From a virus: a stretch of DNA of 23,151 bases. The notes beneath the pieces were generated by a model. The model made no database searches. It was not told where the DNA came from and worked only from the letters and a program-made list of their open reading frames with translations. Both the position numbers and the translations under genes were made by a program. Numbering within the stretch: position 1 is the stretch's first letter; each line of letters begins with the position of its first letter. This document shows, one piece after another, positions 19,435 to 23,151 of the stretch. Where the stretch lies: the IMG/VR virus record IMGVR_UViG_3300032820_000128, positions 1 to 23,151 of that record; one strand, 5' to 3'.

Positions 19435-19605
19435 ATGGATACAAATAAATGGAAAAGCGTAGCAATACGTAAAGAAATTGTTGAATTGGCAACCGGGATT
19501 GGTAAAAAGACCGAAAGACCTACCAGCAATGTATTCGCTTTTGCCGTTAAAAGATTGGAAGCTGATCTGGATAGCGGTCGTTTGAGCGACGTACCTAAAC
19601 TATAA
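19435..19605 (+). CDS. Small ribbon-helix-helix-like protein (56 aa)
   Basis: ATG 19435 follows AGGAG at 5 nt. The 56-residue product starts MDTNKWKSVAIRKEIVELA: a short basic strand (WKSVAIRKE) followed by two helices, the order seen in ribbon-helix-helix DNA-binding proteins of the Arc/MetJ type. The remainder (RPTSNVFAFAVKRLEADL) would be the second helix. Size and pattern fit, but the match is by eye. It stands between the polymerase terminator and the exonuclease gene, 2 nt before the latter, and may regulate the early genes. Confidence 0.62.
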   Translation: MDTNKWKSVAIRKEIVELATGIGKKTERPTSNVFAFAVKRLEADLDSGRLSDVPKL

Positions 19606-19607
19606 CC

Positions 19608-20318
19608 ATGAAACATGAAATACTGTACGAATCTCCGTACGAGTATGGCGTGTTTTCCAGTGAAGATAGTAAAGAAGGAAGGTTTTATGATTGTAATGGT
19701 CAGAAATTGCCTTCGGTTACTACGATACTGTCGGCTACCAAGGAAGGGGATGGCTTAAAGAAATGGCGTGAAAAAGTAGGCGAGGAGGAAGCGGAGCGTA
19801 TTAGATCAGAGGCGGCAGCAAGGGGAACGTACATGCACGACCTTCTGGAGCGCCAAATTCGTGACGGTGATATTTGGGATTTTACCCCGGAGAGCGCCGA
19901 TCAAAAGCGCGCTTATAAAATGGCCTGTACGATCATGGACGAAGGTTTCCCTAGCATTTCCCAAGTCTACGGCTGTGAGATCTCTTTATACTATCCGGAT
20001 AAGTACGCCGGGAAGTCTGATGTGATTGGAATCCACAACGGAGAACTGTGCATCATGGATTTCAAACAGACCAATAAGCCTAAACGCAGACAATGGGTTT
20101 GGGACTACTTCCAACAGCTCGCGGCGTATGCCCTAGCACACAATGAACTCTACAATACGGAGATAGAGAAAGGCGTTATTCTAATGTGTTCAATGGACTG
20201 TCTTTACCAAGAGTTTGTCCTTGAAGGGGACGAATTTAAACGTGCGGTGGATGCGTGGCTGGAACGGGTGGAGAAGTTTAATCTTCCAAGTACGGAGGAA
20301 ACGGAAGTAATAAACTAA
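19608..20318 (+). CDS. RecB/Cas4-like PD-(D/E)XK exonuclease
   Basis: The 236-residue product has the RecB-type nuclease order: a leading helix with RGTYMHDLLE (His77), EISLY (Glu124), GKSDVIG (Asp138), IMDFKQ (Asp151, Lys153) and YFQQLAAYA (Gln169-Tyr174). Asp138, Asp151 and Lys153 are the metal and catalytic residues expected. Phages use such enzymes for end resection in recombination or for DNA breakdown. ATG 19608 lies 2 nt after the RHH-like gene; no clear Shine-Dalgarno is present. No Cys cluster of the Cas4 Fe-S type is seen. Its 3' end overlaps the convergent LysM gene by 41 bp. Confidence 0.88.
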   Translation: MKHEILYESPYEYGVFSSEDSKEGRFYDCNGQKLPSVTTILSATKEGDGLKKWREKVGEEEAERIRSEAAARGTYMHDLLERQIRDGDIWDFTPESADQKRAYKMACTIMDEGFPSISQVYGCEISLYYPDKYAGKSDVIGIHNGELCIMDFKQTNKPKRRQWVWDYFQQLAAYALAHNELYNTEIEKGVILMCSMDCLYQEFVLEGDEFKRAVDAWLERVEKFNLPSTEETEVIN

Positions 20319-23151
20319 ACTTACCTCTTCTATAATACTTACTTCTAGCTCTTAATTCATCCTTGGGCCAATATCTGCTGGTAACAGTATCTAAACCATA
20401 AGCTTCAATAAGTGTATCACGCATTTTATCTGTGGTGTTTTCATAGACTTCTTTGGCTGTAGAAGGTTGTTTGTAAGGGGTAAATACACCCTTTTCCAGT
20501 TTACGTCTGAGGGCACTAACACCTGCTCTAGCTTTTAATTGGTCATTAAGAGCACCTACATCAGAGCCCAATGTCTGTGCAGCAAGATAGTTAAAATAAA
20601 GTTCTTGTTGTAAATCAAAGTTGGCTTCGTTTGCTTTGTCCCAAGCAGATAGAAGATCTTCCGGGGTAACTTTACCAAAGTCATTGGCGATGCCTGTAAA
20701 TATATATCCAGCATCTCGTACGCCTTTTTGATAGTCCGTTATTTTATATCTAAAACCGGACGTTGGATTAACCCGATCCGTTCTCATTCCCATTAAAGAA
20801 AGTAAAGCCGGTTGGGTTTGTTCTAGTTTTCCGTAGGTGGTAAAGGCTTCTTCGTCCACGGCCAATCCTTGAGACAGTCTGGTTATTTGGGCAGCGACAC
20901 CTGGCTGACCTTTTTTCCATGCGTATTCCAACTGAGCTTTCAGGATGTCTCCCCACGGAGCTTCCGGATTAGCTATGTCATAGCCTGTATCTGAACGATT
21001 CTGCATTATGTTCATCATTATTTCTGGTGCAATGGATAATTCGTAGTAAGGCTCTAATAAATTAAGCAATGTGGTACTCAGACCATGAGCAATAGCAGGG
21101 GGTAGATTCTCCCCTCCGGTTCTTTCATCGTGTGCCACCTGCATCATCATTGGAATTAGTTTGGCTAAATCATCATAAACAAAAATATAACTACCATCAA
21201 TATAATCGAAACCACCATCTGGCAGTTTTTCACTGATAGGAAGTATCGGGCTGAATCTAGCCCACCACCCTACAAATTTTCTGGCCGCCTCTATTTCTTC
21301 ATCGTCTATGTCATTTACAGCTTTTGCTATGGCAGTAAGAACCGTGCTTAAGCCATACGTTGCCGCACCATATCCAATACTTCGTTTAAGTCCATCTCCC
21401 TTAATTCTTAAGTTTCCTTCAAAGGTCATATCTTTGTAGGACTGCCACATGATGTTACCGCTGGTTCTAATAATCTCCGTAGGAAACGCGATGAAATTAC
21501 CGAAAGGACTTCTACGAATTCTCTGTGCAAAGTTTCCTACATAATCATAATTAGGAATGGTTTGTCTAACTTTATAGGCAGCTATTTCATCAATCATATC
21601 TTCATAAGATTTATGGGCAATAACTTCGCCTAAACCTAAATGCTCTGCGTATCGGACCAGTTCCGCTTCACTACCTGGTTTAAAGGCACTCTTCATAGTC
21701 CCACGTTCTGCTCCCCATGCTGCAATCTTCCAAAAGTCATCGGCTGCCATATAGAGCTTTTGCGGAAGCCCGCTAATTTTTCTACCAAACGGCTTCTTGG
21801 TCCAACTTAATAGTTTAACGGCAAACTGCCCTACGTCGCCATCTTGGTCCCGAATGGCCTCGTCGAAGGTGCTCATAATTTCTCCCAACCGTGTATTGGT
21901 ATTGATAATACCCAGTTCCAGCAGCTTTCTATAGCTCTTTTCCGCTTGGGCTCTTCGTGAAATAGGCCTGCCCTGTGTGTCATAGCCCCCGGCAAATAGT
22001 TCATCGCGTAACGTCCTCATGGACTCAGCAAAATTGCCCACGTTTATATGACCATTTCCCAAGAAGAACAGAGAGGCACTCATAAAGTTACGCATTTGTG
22101 CTGAGATGCTATACACTGTTTTACCCGCTTGCACAGCTATCTTAGGGAGTAATATCATATTTTCATAAAGCTTGGTGGTCAGGTGCTTAGTCTTTTGTTG
22201 AAGGCCAATGGCTTCTGCAACCTGTGGTGTGGTCCACATACCGGCAATAGGAAGGCCTTCTCGTACTTCAATTTGTTCAGTAAGCTGTCCAACTTTGAAA
22301 GGTGAGAACAAACGCTGTCCAGGAATGTTAGTGAGGTCCGCTAATTTTTCATAAAAGCGCATGTTTTCCAGAATACTGGCTACCCGTGTAACCGTGTTGG
22401 TTAAGACTTGAGAGGGATCTGTTATTTCTCCCATCAAAGCTCGGTACTCTTTAGGAATTTTTTGTCTTTCTTTTAAAACACCCGTTGCCAATTCTATCTC
22501 GGCTTTTTGTTTTTCTGCCGGGCGTAATCCCGCCATTAGTCTCACTTCTGCTCCCTTAACCACATCTTTCCCAGCAATAATGTCATTAATAAAGCTGTTC
22601 GCCTCGGCTTCTGATGCTGGAATATAAATGTCATAGCCGGGTCTAATCACTGTTGGCAGTGTAGGATTGAAGGCCTGTAACTCTTCAACGGTAACACCTG
22701 GGAACTTCTCTGCTATGCTTTCCAGTGTGTCCCCCTGTTGAAGCTCATAGTTCGTTCCGTTGTGGGCACGGAAATATTGCTTCGCATCTTCCACTATTTT
22801 CGCTGCCGCTGTGTTTTTAGAAATACGGTTCCACCAACTTAGAGGATTCCAGCCTAGATTTGGTTCATAGATTTTAAAGGATTGTGTAAGATACTTTCCT
22901 AAGTTCTCTCGAATAACTTCTCGACGCGTTTGATCGCCTATTTTCTCTCCCAAAATACTTTCAGGCAATTCGTTTAATAGTCTTTCACTCAGGGTATCTA
23001 CTAAGCCTCTGGCTCTGACCGCGAACTCGGCTAATCCCGCTGGCATTTGCTCAAGCGTAGATACCTTAATTTGAAAATCTATTTTTTCACTGATTTGATT
23101 CTGTAAAAAATTAATTTGTTTTTCTAATCGGGCTCTCCCCGTTGTGTCCTT
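20278..23151 (-). CDS. Very large LysM-containing phage protein, 5' end outside window (partial)
   Basis: The first ATG in the window is 23046, but the frame stays open through the 35 codons to the right edge, so the 5' end is missing; 957 residues are visible. Residues 135-178 are a LysM domain (YELQQGDTLESIAEKF, VTVEELQAFNPTL, RPGYDIYIP), which binds peptidoglycan. The rest is mostly helical, including QMRNFMSASLFFLGNGHI (352-369), a segment type known to me from giant phage proteins, and a probable amphipathic C-terminal half. Proteins of this size and composition are usually ejected or virion-internal proteins that help DNA cross the cell wall. The gene runs convergent to the replication block, so it belongs to the late genes. 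Confidence 0.82.
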   Translation of the reverse strand, partial: KDTTGRARLEKQINFLQNQISEKIDFQIKVSTLEQMPAGLAEFAVRARGLVDTLSERLLNELPESILGEKIGDQTRREVIRENLGKYLTQSFKIYEPNLGWNPLSWWNRISKNTAAAKIVEDAKQYFRAHNGTNYELQQGDTLESIAEKFPGVTVEELQAFNPTLPTVIRPGYDIYIPASEAEANSFINDIIAGKDVVKGAEVRLMAGLRPAEKQKAEIELATGVLKERQKIPKEYRALMGEITDPSQVLTNTVTRVASILENMRFYEKLADLTNIPGQRLFSPFKVGQLTEQIEVREGLPIAGMWTTPQVAEAIGLQQKTKHLTTKLYENMILLPKIAVQAGKTVYSISAQMRNFMSASLFFLGNGHINVGNFAESMRTLRDELFAGGYDTQGRPISRRAQAEKSYRKLLELGIINTNTRLGEIMSTFDEAIRDQDGDVGQFAVKLLSWTKKPFGRKISGLPQKLYMAADDFWKIAAWGAERGTMKSAFKPGSEAELVRYAEHLGLGEVIAHKSYEDMIDEIAAYKVRQTIPNYDYVGNFAQRIRRSPFGNFIAFPTEIIRTSGNIMWQSYKDMTFEGNLRIKGDGLKRSIGYGAATYGLSTVLTAIAKAVNDIDDEEIEAARKFVGWWARFSPILPISEKLPDGGFDYIDGSYIFVYDDLAKLIPMMMQVAHDERTGGENLPPAIAHGLSTTLLNLLEPYYELSIAPEIMMNIMQNRSDTGYDIANPEAPWGDILKAQLEYAWKKGQPGVAAQITRLSQGLAVDEEAFTTYGKLEQTQPALLSLMGMRTDRVNPTSGFRYKITDYQKGVRDAGYIFTGIANDFGKVTPEDLLSAWDKANEANFDLQQELYFNYLAAQTLGSDVGALNDQLKARAGVSALRRKLEKGVFTPYKQPSTAKEVYENTTDKMRDTLIEAYGLDTVTSRYWPKDELRARSKYYRRGKFSLLLPFPPYLED

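Noticed and set aside
1-23151. tRNA genes, integrase and attachment sites
   Set aside because: No cloverleaf with CCA-type ends or conserved T-loop was noticed by eye and no recombinase motif occurs in any frame; a covariance-model scan could not be run.

Overview
This window is a piece of a bacteriophage genome, probably a tailed phage of a marine bacterium. Several proteins resemble, from memory, families common in uncultured marine virus collections: the Asn/Thr-rich secreted protein, the Cys-repeat/acidic/Ser-rich secreted protein, the archaeo-eukaryotic-type primase, and the 92-residue protein between primase and helicase. No database was searched. The DNA is moderately AT-rich and densely coding, with many 1-20 nt gene overlaps. 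No tRNA, rRNA, integrase, CRISPR array or insertion sequence is visible, and neither are a large terminase, portal or capsid gene, so those lie outside.

Layout, left to right. (1) 1-2493, + strand: a run of 14 very small genes (15-108 aa), three neighbouring ones being tiny zinc-ribbon-like proteins. Several junctions carry the same ~20-nt sequence, which acts as ribosome binding site plus ATG of one gene and, at some junctions, as the C-terminal codons (EDKANE-stop) of the gene before. (2) 2483-2986, - strand: terminase small subunit. (3) 2987-3431: a repeat-rich, AT-rich control region between divergent genes, with hairpins, direct repeats and a near-symmetrical outer dyad. (4) 3432-4408, + strand: six small genes, including two tandem paralogues of HTH type whose ends are almost identical in DNA while the middle has diverged. 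(5) 4446-12569, - strand: small genes, a glycine/methionine-rich protein, a DUF1289-type Cys protein, a staphylococcal-nuclease-type nuclease, a coiled-coil protein, a membrane-anchored coiled-coil protein, two exported low-complexity proteins and a SNF2-type helicase. (6) 12570-12679: a compact divergent promoter. (7) 12680-20318, + strand: the replication and recombination block (two conserved phage proteins, TOTE-type primase, UvrD-like SF1 helicase, family A DNA polymerase, small RHH-like protein, RecB/Cas4-like exonuclease). (8) 20278-23151, - strand: the 3' part of a very large LysM-containing protein, likely virion-associated, running off the right edge.

The replication block gives a self-contained set: primase, SF1 helicase, polymerase with 3'-5' exonuclease, end-processing nuclease, plus the SNF2 ATPase fired from the other side of the same promoter region. 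The polymerase carries leucine at the position equivalent to E. coli Pol I Phe762, a signature that marine virus studies have linked to slower or temperate lifestyles. The most unusual structures are the repeated start/stop cassette at the left, the dyad control region at 3050-3390, the -10 boxes placed exactly for leaderless transcripts in front of three genes, and the pair of exported repeat proteins at 7722-11103.
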